Source of the DNA: an uncultured Zoogloea sp.
GTDB lineage: Bacteria > Pseudomonadota > Gammaproteobacteria > Burkholderiales > Rhodocyclaceae
Direction: 5' to 3'
Assembly: GCA_937967645.1 (NCBI GenBank)
Contig: CALBTT010000127.1
Span: 1-43,458 of the forward strand
DNA length: 43,458 nt
Each line of letters starts with the position of its first letter. The first letter of the stretch is position 1. The translations under genes and the position numbers were made by a program. The notes beneath the pieces are model-generated. The model had not been told where the DNA came from. It worked only from the letters and a program-made list of their open reading frames with translations, and did not search any database. Of the stretch, positions 8,704 through 16,176 are shown one piece after another.

Positions 8704-9270
8704 ATGAAGAAACTCATCACCCTGGCCATCGCCGCCACCCTGTCCACCGCCGCCTTCGCCGCGCCGGAGACCTACACCATCGAAGGCACCCACACCTTCC
8801 CGCGCTTCGAGTACAGCCACTTCGGCTACTCGACCCAGCTCTCCCGCTTCGACAAGACCACCGGCACCATCACCCTGGACAAGGCCGCCAAGACCGGCTC
8901 GGTGGATGTGACCATCGACACCACCTCGGTGAACACCGGCTACCCGCTGTTCAACCAGCACATCCAGGGCGAGGACTTCTTCGACACCGCCAAGTACCCC
9001 ACCATCACCTACAAGTCCACCAAGGTGAACTTCGACGGTGACAAGCCGGCCAGCATCGAAGGCAACCTGACCGTCAAGGGCGTCACCAAGCCCGTCACCC
9101 TGACCGTCACCTCCTTCCACTGCATGCCCCACCCGATGCTCAAGAAGGACGCCTGTGGCGCCAATGCCACCGCGACCATCAAGCGCAGCGAGTTCAACGC
9201 CGGCAAGTACGCCCCCTACGTGGGCGACGAGGTCAAGCTGACCATCGCGGTCGAAGCCTACAAGCCCTGA
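8704..9270 (+). CDS. YceI-family periplasmic lipid/isoprenoid-binding protein (copy 2)
   Basis: This is a 188-residue second YceI paralogue with a signal peptide (MKKLITLAIAATLSTAAFA-APE). The YceI hallmarks are present: THTFPRFEYSHFGYSTQLSRF, a central NLTVKGVTKPVTLTVTSFHC and a C-terminal FNAGKYAPYVGDEVKL. It has a Cys pair (FHCMPHPMLKKDAC) that copy 1 lacks. GGAGAACTCC precedes the ATG. It ends the plus-strand module; the spacer after it contains a strong hairpin at 9324-9369. Confidence 0.92.
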   Translation: MKKLITLAIAATLSTAAFAAPETYTIEGTHTFPRFEYSHFGYSTQLSRFDKTTGTITLDKAAKTGSVDVTIDTTSVNTGYPLFNQHIQGEDFFDTAKYPTITYKSTKVNFDGDKPASIEGNLTVKGVTKPVTLTVTSFHCMPHPMLKKDACGANATATIKRSEFNAGKYAPYVGDEVKLTIAVEAYKP

Positions 9271-9318
9271 TCCCTGCGCTTCACGCAGGGGGGCCGCCTT
9301 GATCTGCACCCCTGCATG

Positions 9319-9369
9319 AAAAAATTCGCGCCCGGAACTGCCCAAAACGGGGCAATTCCGGGCGCGAAT
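9319..9369 (-). terminator. Strong intrinsic terminator facing the minus strand
   Basis: The arms at 9324-9337 and 9356-9369 are perfect 14-bp complements (ATTCGCGCCCGGAA), extended inward by TGCCC/GGGCA. On the minus strand the hairpin is followed by six T (plus-strand A run 9319-9324), the canonical layout. On the plus strand there is no T run, so it would serve the upstream YceI gene only as a weaker hairpin. No large minus-strand gene lies just to the right; a 40-codon ORF does. Confidence 0.7.
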
Positions 9370-9388
9370 CCATTCTCACCGCGTATAA

Positions 9389-9511
9389 TTATGAATTCTC
9401 GCTCAACCGCAGCGCCCACCCTGAGGCACTGACGGTTCCCGGCAGGATCTCGCAACTCAGCCCCAGCAGGCGCCCGGCCCGGTCATCCCGTGCCAGGGGT
9501 CGTCCGTTCAT
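9389..9511 (-). CDS. Possible 40-residue small protein ahead of a terminator
   Basis: A minus-strand ATG at 9511 opens 40 codons ending TAA at 9389-9391: MNGRPLARDDRAGRLLGLSC followed by EILPGTVSASGWALRLSENS. The stop is about 20 nt before the start of the minus-facing intrinsic terminator stem, which is what a real small gene would look like. Against it, no convincing ribosome site or promoter is visible and I recognise no family. The rest of the 9271-9601 spacer holds a perfect plus-strand TATAAT at 9384-9389 that could serve the acyltransferase through a 200-nt leader, but its -35 is poor. Confidence 0.3.
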   Translation of the reverse strand: MNGRPLARDDRAGRLLGLSCEILPGTVSASGWALRLSENS

Positions 9512-9601
9512 TTCCGCAGATCACGCCAACACGGGTCCCTCGCAAGGCTCCCGCGGAGCCCTGTTGAGCCCCGATTTCTGCAATGGAGGACGCGCAAGCC
9601 C

Positions 9602-10720
9602 ATGCGCAAGGATATGCACCGGATGCCGGCCATGGATGCCCTCAAGGCCCTTGCCTGCATCGCCATCGTGGTACACCACCTGGCCTTCTACGGCCCCATG
9701 GCCGACATTGCCCAGCCGCTGATGCCGGGCCTCGTGCAGTGGTTCAACGACTACGGCCGCATGGCCGTACAGGCCTTTCTGGTCGCCTCCGGCTTCCTGT
9801 TCGCCAGCAAGTTCGGCCCCTTCGGCCTGCCGGCCGGCGCCTCGCCGCTGGCCTTGCTGCAGCAGCGCTACATCCGCCTGGTGATGCCCTACTCGGCAGC
9901 CATCTTCCTGGCCGTGGCCTGTTCGGCGGTGGCCAGTGTGTGGATGGACCACCCCTCCATCTCGGCGGCCCCCGACCTCGGCCAGCTGCTCGCCCACGTG
10001 CTGCTGCTCCATGACCTGCTCGACCAGGAGGCCCTGTCCGCTGGCGTGTGGTACGTGGCCATCGACTTCCAGCTGTTCGCCCTGGCCACCCTGCTGCTGT
10101 GGCTGCCGACCCGGCTGGCTCGCCATGATCCGCGCCTGGCCCTGCTGGCGCCGGCCCTCATCGTGCTGATGACCCTGGCCTCCCTGTTCGGCTTCAACCG
10201 CGATGCCCTGTGGGATGAGACGGCCTTCTACTTCTTCGGCTCCTTCGGGCTCGGCATGCTGGCCTGGTGGGCCTCCAGTCAGCCCCGGGCCGGACGCTGG
10301 CTGGCCGTGCTGGCCCTGGTGGCCCTGGCGGCACTGGCCGTCGAATTCCGCGCCCGCATCGCCGTGGCCACCGGCGTCATGCTCTTCCTCGGGCTGGGCC
10401 GGCAGCATGGCTTCCTGCACACCCTGCCGGTGCCGTCGGCGCTGACCCATCTGAGCCGGATCTCCTACTCGGTGTTCCTGGTGCATTTCCCCCTGTGCCT
10501 GCTGGTCAATGCCCTGGTCACCACCCTGTTCCCGGCCAACCCGGTGATCAACGCCCTCGGCATGCTGCTGGCGGTGGCGGTCAGCATCGCTGGCGGTCAC
10601 CAGTTCCACCGACGCATCGAGAGCCACCCGTTCAAGACCCGCACCCGGCTGCTGTTCCCGGCCGGGGTGGTGGCCGGCGGCTGGCTTGCCGCCCTGGCCG
10701 CGGCCAACCTGGCCGGCTGA
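9602..10720 (+). CDS. Acyltransferase 3 (OafA-like) membrane protein
   Basis: The 372-residue protein is an integral-membrane acyltransferase with about ten hydrophobic helices. The family's N-terminal signature is present: MDALKALACIAIVVHHLAFYG with the catalytic-type histidine pair, then AVQAFLVASGFLFA. A late SYSVFLVHFPLCLLV helix is also typical. Such enzymes O-acetylate or O-acylate surface glycans, peptidoglycan or exopolysaccharide; the acceptor here cannot be told. GGAGGA lies 12 bases before the ATG, which is long; internal Met codons at 9614 and 9626 are alternatives. It ends 10 bp from the convergent thiG stop, with no room for a terminator between them. Confidence 0.88.
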   Translation: MRKDMHRMPAMDALKALACIAIVVHHLAFYGPMADIAQPLMPGLVQWFNDYGRMAVQAFLVASGFLFASKFGPFGLPAGASPLALLQQRYIRLVMPYSAAIFLAVACSAVASVWMDHPSISAAPDLGQLLAHVLLLHDLLDQEALSAGVWYVAIDFQLFALATLLLWLPTRLARHDPRLALLAPALIVLMTLASLFGFNRDALWDETAFYFFGSFGLGMLAWWASSQPRAGRWLAVLALVALAALAVEFRARIAVATGVMLFLGLGRQHGFLHTLPVPSALTHLSRISYSVFLVHFPLCLLVNALVTTLFPANPVINALGMLLAVAVSIAGGHQFHRRIESHPFKTRTRLLFPAGVVAGGWLAALAAANLAG

Positions 10721-10730
10721 CCCTTCCGGC

Positions 10731-11546
10731 TCAGCCCAGCAGCCCCTCCGGCGGCGAGCTCGGGCTGGCCTGGTACTCCCGGCGCGGCATGCGCCCCGCC
10801 AGGAAGGCATGCCGGCCGGCCTCGACGCCCAGACGCATGGCCTGCGCCATGCGCACCGGGTCGCCGGCGGCGGCGATCGCCGTGTTCATCAGCACCCCGT
10901 CACAGCCCAGTTCCATCGCGATCGCCGCATCCGAGGCGGTCCCCACCCCCGCATCGACGATCACCGGCACCCGTGCCTGATCGATGATGATGCGCAGGTT
11001 CCACGGATTGAGGATGCCCATGCCCGAGCCGATCAGGCTGGCCAGGGGCATGATCGCGGCACAGCCGATGTCTTCCAGCATGCGCGCCTGCACCGGGTCG
11101 TCGGAGCAATACACCATCACCCGGAAGCCATCCCGGACCAGGATCTCGGCCGCCTTCAGGGTTTCCGGCATGTTGGGGAACAAGGTTTCCTTGCTGCCCA
11201 ACACCTCCAGCTTGACCAGGTCGTGTCCGTCCAGCAGCTCCCGCCCCAGGCGCAGGGTGCGCACTGCCTCCATGGCGGTGTAGCAGCCGGCGGTGTTGGG
11301 CAGGATGGTGTAGCGGCGTGGGTCGATCACCTCCAGCAGATTGGGCTGACCCGGCTCCTGGCCGATGTTGGTGCGGCGGATCGCCACCGTGACGATCTGC
11401 GCGCCACTGGCCTCGATGGCATCGCGGGTCTGGGCGAAGTCCCGGTACTTCCCGGTCCCCACCAGCAAGCGCGAGCGGAAGGTCTCACCACCCATCACGA
11501 AGGGCGTATCCAGCGGCCCCGCGCACTGCGTTTCCATGTATCCCAT
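10731..11546 (-). CDS. thiG: Thiazole synthase ThiG
   Basis: This 271-residue TIM-barrel enzyme makes the thiazole phosphate of thiamine from deoxyxylulose phosphate, dehydroglycine and ThiS thiocarboxylate. Family blocks are clear: FRSRLLVGTGKY, TVAIRRTNI, LLPNTAGCYTA-like (ILPNTAGCYTAMEAVR), LVKLEVLGSKETLFPN with the Schiff-base lysine, and LIGSGMGILNPWNLR. The start MGYMETQ at 11546 lies just after the ThiS stop and uses the ribosome site GGAGGAGG embedded in the last thiS codons. It ends a seven-gene aco-lipA-thiS-thiG run, so its thiazole probably supports thiamine diphosphate for the acetoin dehydrogenase E1. Confidence 0.96.
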   Translation of the reverse strand: MGYMETQCAGPLDTPFVMGGETFRSRLLVGTGKYRDFAQTRDAIEASGAQIVTVAIRRTNIGQEPGQPNLLEVIDPRRYTILPNTAGCYTAMEAVRTLRLGRELLDGHDLVKLEVLGSKETLFPNMPETLKAAEILVRDGFRVMVYCSDDPVQARMLEDIGCAAIMPLASLIGSGMGILNPWNLRIIIDQARVPVIVDAGVGTASDAAIAMELGCDGVLMNTAIAAAGDPVRMAQAMRLGVEAGRHAFLAGRMPRREYQASPSSPPEGLLG

Positions 11547-11549
11547 GCT

Positions 11550-11759
11550 TCAACCTCCTCCAACCGCAACGACCACTTCCACCCGGTCGTCCGCCGTCAG
11601 GCGGATCGCGCCGTAATGGCTCCTGGGCACGATCTGCCCGTTCAGTTCCACCGCGATGCGCTTGCCGGTGAAACCCAGATCCTCAATCAGCTCGGCCAGC
11701 GCCCACGGACCCGGCAGGATCCGCGGCGCGCCGTTCAGGTGGATGCCCACACCACTCAT
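11550..11759 (-). CDS. thiS: Sulfur carrier protein ThiS
   Basis: The 69-residue ubiquitin-like protein starts MSGVGIHLNGAPRILP and ends VVVAVGGG. The C-terminal Gly-Gly is the part that is adenylated and thiocarboxylated to donate sulfur to ThiG. The ATG at 11759 overlaps the lipA stop by 4 bp (ATGA), and its 3' end carries the ThiG ribosome site. Translation of lipA, thiS and thiG is thus coupled. Confidence 0.94.
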   Translation of the reverse strand: MSGVGIHLNGAPRILPGPWALAELIEDLGFTGKRIAVELNGQIVPRSHYGAIRLTADDRVEVVVAVGGG

Positions 11760-12718
11760 GGCAGGCGCTCCGCGGCAGCCGCCAGCTGGTCGGCGCGGTA
11801 GGACGAACGCACCAGCGGGCCGGCCGCCACCTCGCGGAAGCCCAGGGCCAGGGCACGCACGCGCCAGCGCTCGAACTCCTCCGGCGACACATAGCGCTCC
11901 ACCGGCAGGTGCGCCGCCGACGGCCGCAGGTACTGGCCGAGGGTCAGGATGTCGCAATCATGGGCGCGCAGATCCTGCAGGGTCTGCAGCACCTCGTCGT
12001 CGCTCTCACCCAGGCCCAGCATCAGGCCGGACTTGGTCGGCACGGCCGGGTTGCGGGCCTTGAAGGCGGCGATCAGGCGCAGTGAGCCGGCATAGTCGGC
12101 CCCCGGACGCACCGCCCGGTAGAGGCGCTTCACGGTCTCGATGTTGTGATTGAAGACGTCCGGCGGGGTCACCGCGAGGGTTTCCAGGGCGAGCTGCTCC
12201 CGGCCACGGAAATCCGGGGTCAGCACCTCGACCTGGACGTCCGGCGTCGTAGCGCGGATGGCACCAATGCAGGCGGCGAAGTGCGCGGCGCCACCATCGC
12301 GCAGATCGTCCCGGTCCACCGAGGTGACGACCACGTAGCGCAGCTTCATGGCCGCCACGGTGCGCGCCAGGCGGGCCGGCTCGTCGGCATCCAGGGAGGC
12401 CGGGCGGCCGTGGGCCACGTCACAGTAGGGGCAGCGCCTAGTACAGATGCTGCCCATGATCATGAAGGTGGCGGTGCCGCGGGCAAAGCACTCGCCGATG
12501 TTGGGGCAATCCGCCTCTTCGCAGACGGTATGCAGCTCCTGCTCGCGCAGCAGTTGCTGAAGCGCCGCGACCTTGGCGGTGCCGGGGTCGCGGGCACGCA
12601 GCCAGGGCGGCTTGGGGGGTGAGGCGCGCTGGCTGTCCACCCGGACAGGAATGCGCGCCAGCTTGGCCGAGCCCCGCAGACTGACGGGCTCGGCGCGGGG
12701 GGTCGAAGCGTGGGACAT
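11756..12718 (-). CDS. lipA: Lipoyl synthase LipA (AcoS-like, in the acetoin operon)
   Basis: This 320-residue radical-SAM enzyme inserts two sulfurs into octanoyl groups on lipoyl domains. Both iron-sulfur clusters are marked: the auxiliary cluster motif CEEADCPNIGEC and the radical-SAM CTRRCPYC. The downstream VTSVDRDDLRDGGA, HNIETV and KSGLMLGLGE blocks are typical. Length agrees with E. coli LipA (321). ATG 12718 follows CCAGGAGAGACC. The longer open frame upstream is low-complexity repeat-like sequence and not part of LipA. Its place after acoC suggests it lipoylates AcoC, as described for acetoin clusters elsewhere. The genome may have another lipA; this window cannot show it. Confidence 0.96.
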   Translation of the reverse strand: MSHASTPRAEPVSLRGSAKLARIPVRVDSQRASPPKPPWLRARDPGTAKVAALQQLLREQELHTVCEEADCPNIGECFARGTATFMIMGSICTRRCPYCDVAHGRPASLDADEPARLARTVAAMKLRYVVVTSVDRDDLRDGGAAHFAACIGAIRATTPDVQVEVLTPDFRGREQLALETLAVTPPDVFNHNIETVKRLYRAVRPGADYAGSLRLIAAFKARNPAVPTKSGLMLGLGESDDEVLQTLQDLRAHDCDILTLGQYLRPSAAHLPVERYVSPEEFERWRVRALALGFREVAAGPLVRSSYRADQLAAAAERLP

Positions 12719-12741
12719 GGTCTCTCCTGGGATTGGTGGCG

Positions 12742-12782
12742 CGCGTTGGGGCACGCTTTGGTGACACGCGTTGGGGCACGCT
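12742..12782. repeat. Two 16-bp direct repeats in the acoC-lipA spacer
   Basis: CGCGTTGGGGCACGCT occurs at 12742-12757 and again at 12767-12782, a period of 25 bp. The 220-bp spacer also has a tandem TCAAGGCT near 12915-12930. No promoter is evident. The repeats could be slippage products. Confidence 0.6.
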
Positions 12783-12938
12783 CTGGAGCACAGGACGGGG
12801 TGCGCGGGCCGCGGCGCCGCACCGGAATCGTGGGGCAGCGAGGGAGGAGGCTGTCCGGACGGTACCGGGCCCGCGCAAACGGTAGGCCACCGGGGCTTCA
12901 CGGCCCCGGCGGTTTCAAGGCTTCAAGGCTTTGATGGG

Positions 12939-14051
12939 TCAGCCGACGAAGCGGGCGATCACCCGGTTCACATCGTTGGCGGCTTCCATCTGCACCATGT
13001 GGCCGCCCGTGCCGATGACTTCCACCTGGGCCTTGCCCGACAGGGCGTGGGCGTGGGCCACCGGGATGATGCGGTCCTGCTCGCCCCAGATCACCAGCAC
13101 CGGCTTGCCGAGGCTGTCGAGCTGGTCGGCCAGCACAGCGGTCTGGCGGCCATTCACGAAGAGCTTGCCGGACAGGGTCCCCAGCGCGCTGCCGACGCCT
13201 TCCAGGCGCTTGTACTTGAGCAGGTCATCCACCAGCTGGCGGGTCACCAGGCTGCTGTCGGCGAACAGGTCGGCCAACACCGGCTTGAGCGCGTTGCGGC
13301 TGGCGGCACCGACGAATCCGTCGATGTAGCCGGTGTTGATCTCGTCACCCAGGCCGGCGCTGCAGATCAGGCTCAGGGAACGCACCCGGGCGGCATGCCG
13401 GGAGGCCAGCATCAGCGACACCGCGCCGCCCATCGAGTGACCCACCAGGTGGGCCGAGTCGATGCCGACCGCGGCCATGAAGTCCGCCACGGTGTCGGCC
13501 AGGGCTTCCAGGGTGCCTTCGCCCACGTCCTTGGACGACTCGCCATGGCCCGGCAGATCGAGGGCATACACCTCCCGGTCGGCCGCCAGGGCTTCGTGGT
13601 TGAACAGCCAGTTGTTGAGGTCGCCGCCGAAGCCGTGGATCAGCACCATCGGCTCGCCGCCCTCGCCACGCTTGAGGTAGCGCAGCTTGTGGCCCTTCAC
13701 CTCGATCTTCTGGGTGGTCGGGCCCTGGTCTTCCTCGTCGCCGCTGGCAGGCGTGAAGCTGGACTGGAACTCGGTGACGAAGGCGTCGATGTCGGCGTCG
13801 GCGACACTCGCATCGGCGATCACGCCGAGCAGGCCGCCGACGGGCAGCACGTCTTCCTCGGCCGCCAGCTGGCGGCGCAGCACCCCGGCAACGGCGGCCT
13901 CCACGGCGCCGGCGATCTTCTCGCTTTCGACTTCAACAATTTCCTGACCCGGCTCGATGGTGTCACCGACCTGCTTGAGCCAGCCGTTGACCTTTCCTTC
14001 CTGCATGGAGAGGCCCCACTTGGGCATGGTGACGGGGTGAATGGCAGACAT
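12939..14051 (-). CDS. acoC: Acetoin dehydrogenase E2 (lipoyl domain + alpha/beta hydrolase fold)
   Basis: This is the 370-residue dihydrolipoyl acetyltransferase component. An N-terminal lipoyl domain (residues 1-80, lipoyl Lys45 in VESEKIAGAV) is joined by a linker to an alpha/beta-hydrolase-fold catalytic domain (from about 115). The latter carries VLIHGFGGDLNNW, the nucleophile elbow GHSMGG (Ser206), IWGEQDRIIP and a late GGHMVQ histidine. This fused layout is specific to AcoC and unlike the CAT-type fold of pyruvate dehydrogenase E2. It transfers the acetyl group from acetoin to CoA. Its ATG shares one base with the acoB stop (TGATG), so translation is coupled. Confidence 0.95.
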   Translation of the reverse strand: MSAIHPVTMPKWGLSMQEGKVNGWLKQVGDTIEPGQEIVEVESEKIAGAVEAAVAGVLRRQLAAEEDVLPVGGLLGVIADASVADADIDAFVTEFQSSFTPASGDEEDQGPTTQKIEVKGHKLRYLKRGEGGEPMVLIHGFGGDLNNWLFNHEALAADREVYALDLPGHGESSKDVGEGTLEALADTVADFMAAVGIDSAHLVGHSMGGAVSLMLASRHAARVRSLSLICSAGLGDEINTGYIDGFVGAASRNALKPVLADLFADSSLVTRQLVDDLLKYKRLEGVGSALGTLSGKLFVNGRQTAVLADQLDSLGKPVLVIWGEQDRIIPVAHAHALSGKAQVEVIGTGGHMVQMEAANDVNRVIARFVG

Positions 14052-15061
14052 CAGCGGAACTCCTTGAGGCTCTTGGCGGCCGCCACGATGTGGGCGGCGC
14101 TGGGGATGTAAAGCTCTTCCAGCGCATCGCTGAAAGGCACGGGCGAGTGGGGGCCGGTGATCTGGCGGATCGGCGCCTTGAGGCTGGAGAAAGCCCGTTC
14201 GGCAGCCAGGCCGGCGATGTCGGAGGCCATGCTGCAGCGCGGGTGGGACTCATCCACCACGATCAGGCGGCCGGTCTTCTCGACGCTCTCCAGGATGGTG
14301 TCGGTGTCCAGCGGCGAGGTGGTGCGCGGGTCGATGATCTCGCAGTGGATGCCCTGCTTCTGCAGCTCGGCGGCGGCCTCCTGGGCCTTCAGCACCATGC
14401 GGCCAATGGCCACGATGGTCACGTCATGGCCTTCGCGCACCACCGCGGCTTCGCCGAAGGGGATGGCATAGCTCTCTTCCGGCACTTCGCCTTCCATGGT
14501 GTACAGCGCCTTGTGCTCCAGGAAGATCACCGGGTCGTTGTCGCGGATCGACTGGATCAGCAGGCCCTTGACGTCGTAAGGGTTGGAGGGCACCACCACC
14601 TTCAGGCCCGGGATGTGGGTGAAGATGTTGTAGAGGCACTGGGAGTGCTGGGCCGCGGCGCGGAAGCCGGCGCCGTACATGGCGCGGATCACCACCGGGG
14701 TCTCAGCCTTGCCGCCGAACATGTAGCGGAACTTGGCCGCCTGGTTGAAGATCTGGTCGAAACACACGCCCAGGAAATCCACGAACATCAGCTCAGCCAC
14801 CGGGCGCATGCCGCAGCAGGCCGCGCCGATCGCCGCACCGACGTAGCCGGATTCGGAGATGGGGGTGTCGATGACCCGCCCCGGGTGCTTGTGGTACAGG
14901 CCGCGGGTCACGCCCAGCACGCCGCCCCAGGCATCCTGCTCGCCCGGCGAGCCGGCGCCGCCGGCCACGTCTTCGCCCATCACGATCACGTTCTGATCGC
15001 GGCTCATTTCCTGGTCCAGGGCCTCGTTGATGGCCTGCTGGTAGGTGATCTTTCGTGCCAT
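14051..15061 (-). CDS. acoB: Acetoin dehydrogenase E1 component, beta subunit
   Basis: The 336-residue transketolase-like E1 beta subunit has MARKITYQQAINEALDQEM, VIVMGEDVAGGAG, RVIDTPISESGYVGAAIGAA, PVVIRAMYGAG and IDPRTTSPLDTDTI, all family blocks. It pairs with AcoA to cleave acetoin in a thiamine-diphosphate-dependent reaction, releasing acetaldehyde and passing acetyl to AcoC. AGGAGACAAGAA precedes the ATG. There are 34 bp between the acoA stop and this start, and a 1-bp overlap with acoC. Confidence 0.95.
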   Translation of the reverse strand: MARKITYQQAINEALDQEMSRDQNVIVMGEDVAGGAGSPGEQDAWGGVLGVTRGLYHKHPGRVIDTPISESGYVGAAIGAACCGMRPVAELMFVDFLGVCFDQIFNQAAKFRYMFGGKAETPVVIRAMYGAGFRAAAQHSQCLYNIFTHIPGLKVVVPSNPYDVKGLLIQSIRDNDPVIFLEHKALYTMEGEVPEESYAIPFGEAAVVREGHDVTIVAIGRMVLKAQEAAAELQKQGIHCEIIDPRTTSPLDTDTILESVEKTGRLIVVDESHPRCSMASDIAGLAAERAFSSLKAPIRQITGPHSPVPFSDALEELYIPSAAHIVAAAKSLKEFR

Positions 15062-15095
15062 TTCTTGTCTCCTGTTATCTCGTGGTCGGGCGCGT

Positions 15096-16070
15096 TCAGT
15101 AGCTCACGTACACATCGGTGAGCAGATCGGCCTCGGAAGGCTTGGGATCGGACTTGGCCTTGGCGACGGAGCCGTCGATCAGGGCCTTCACTTCGGCGTC
15201 GATGGCGTCCAGCTCGGCCTGGCTGATCTGCCCATTGGCGGTGACGCGGCGGGCGAACTGCAGCAGGCAGTCCTTGGTGTCGCGGATGTTCTGGACTTCG
15301 CCGGGGGCGCGGTAGGTCTGCTGGTCGCCCTCGAAGTGGCCGTAGTAGCGGGACAGCTTGACCTCCACCAGGGACGGGCCGCCGCCTTTGCGGGCGCGCT
15401 CGATGGCGGCGCCGGCCGCTTCATAGACCGCGAAGAAGTCGAAGCCATCCACGGTGATGCCGGGCATGCCGAAGGCGGAGGCGCGGTCGGCGATGTTGTC
15501 GCAGGCCACCGAGAACTTGGACGAGGTGGCTTCTGCGTAGCCGTTGTTCTCGGCCAGGAAGATCACCGGCAGGTTCCACACCGAAGCCAGGTTCATGGCC
15601 TCGAAGATGGTGCCCTGGTTGGACGCGCCGTCGCCGAAGAAGCACACGCTCACATAAGGCTGGCCACGCAGCTTGGCGGCCAGGGCGGTGCCGCAGACCA
15701 GCGGGCCGCCGCCACCGACGATGCCGTTGGCGCCCAGCATGCCCACCGACAGGTCGGCGATGTGCATGGAGCCGCCCTTGCCCTTGCAGGTGCCGGTCTT
15801 GCGGCCCCAGATCTCGGCCATCATGCCGACCGGATCGACGCCCTTGGCGATGCAGTGGCCGTGACCGCGGTGGGTACTGGCGATGTGGTCTTCGGCGGTG
15901 AGGTTCATGCACACGCCGGTGGCCGAGGCCTCCTCGCCGGCGTAAAGGTGCACGAAGCCCGGGATCTCGCCGGTGGCGAAGTCGGTGTGCAGGCGCTCTT
16001 CGAACTCGCGGATGGTGCGCATGGTGCGATAGGCCTTCAGCAGGTCATCGCGGGTCAGTGCTTTGGTCAC
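15096..16070 (-). CDS. acoA: Acetoin dehydrogenase E1 component, alpha subunit
   Basis: The 324-residue E1 alpha subunit starts at a GTG (VTKALTRDDLLKAYRTMRTI) with GGAGACGACC just upstream. The thiamine-diphosphate motif begins GDGASNQGTIFEAMNLA and continues through LAENNGYA, with the usual RGHGHCIAKG and KGKGGSMH stretches. It binds thiamine diphosphate and attacks acetoin. It is separated from acoX by 106 bp that contain two strong hairpins. The longer ATG-started frame would run through those hairpins and adds no family-like sequence, so GTG is preferred. Confidence 0.95.
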   Translation of the reverse strand: MTKALTRDDLLKAYRTMRTIREFEERLHTDFATGEIPGFVHLYAGEEASATGVCMNLTAEDHIASTHRGHGHCIAKGVDPVGMMAEIWGRKTGTCKGKGGSMHIADLSVGMLGANGIVGGGGPLVCGTALAAKLRGQPYVSVCFFGDGASNQGTIFEAMNLASVWNLPVIFLAENNGYAEATSSKFSVACDNIADRASAFGMPGITVDGFDFFAVYEAAGAAIERARKGGGPSLVEVKLSRYYGHFEGDQQTYRAPGEVQNIRDTKDCLLQFARRVTANGQISQAELDAIDAEVKALIDGSVAKAKSDPKPSEADLLTDVYVSY

Positions 16071-16110
16071 GGTCGTCTCCAGGTTGTTGGATTTCTGGTG
16101 GGTACATCCG

Positions 16111-16170
16111 GAACGGGCGGAGCGCGCCCGTTCGTGGATCGGGTCAGGGGTGGCGAGGCCCTCGCCACCC
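16111..16170 (-). promoter_or_regulatory. Two strong hairpins in the acoX-acoA spacer
   Basis: 16148-16170 is an 11-bp inverted repeat (GGGTGGCGAGG/CCTCGCCACCC) and 16111-16133 holds another (GAACGGGC/GCCCGTTC). Neither is followed by a T run on the minus strand, so they are not typical terminators. They may stabilise or attenuate the acoABC part of the transcript relative to acoX. Confidence 0.5.
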
Positions 16171-16176
16171 GGGGAT

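Noticed and set aside
9384..9389. Perfect TATAAT on the plus strand as the acyltransferase promoter
   Set aside because: No acceptable -35 at 16-18 bp, and it would leave a 200-nt leader. Kept only as a remark.
12719..12901. Longer N-terminal extension of LipA
   Set aside because: The added residues come from a direct-repeat spacer and are unlike LipA; a good ribosome site precedes the ATG at 12718.
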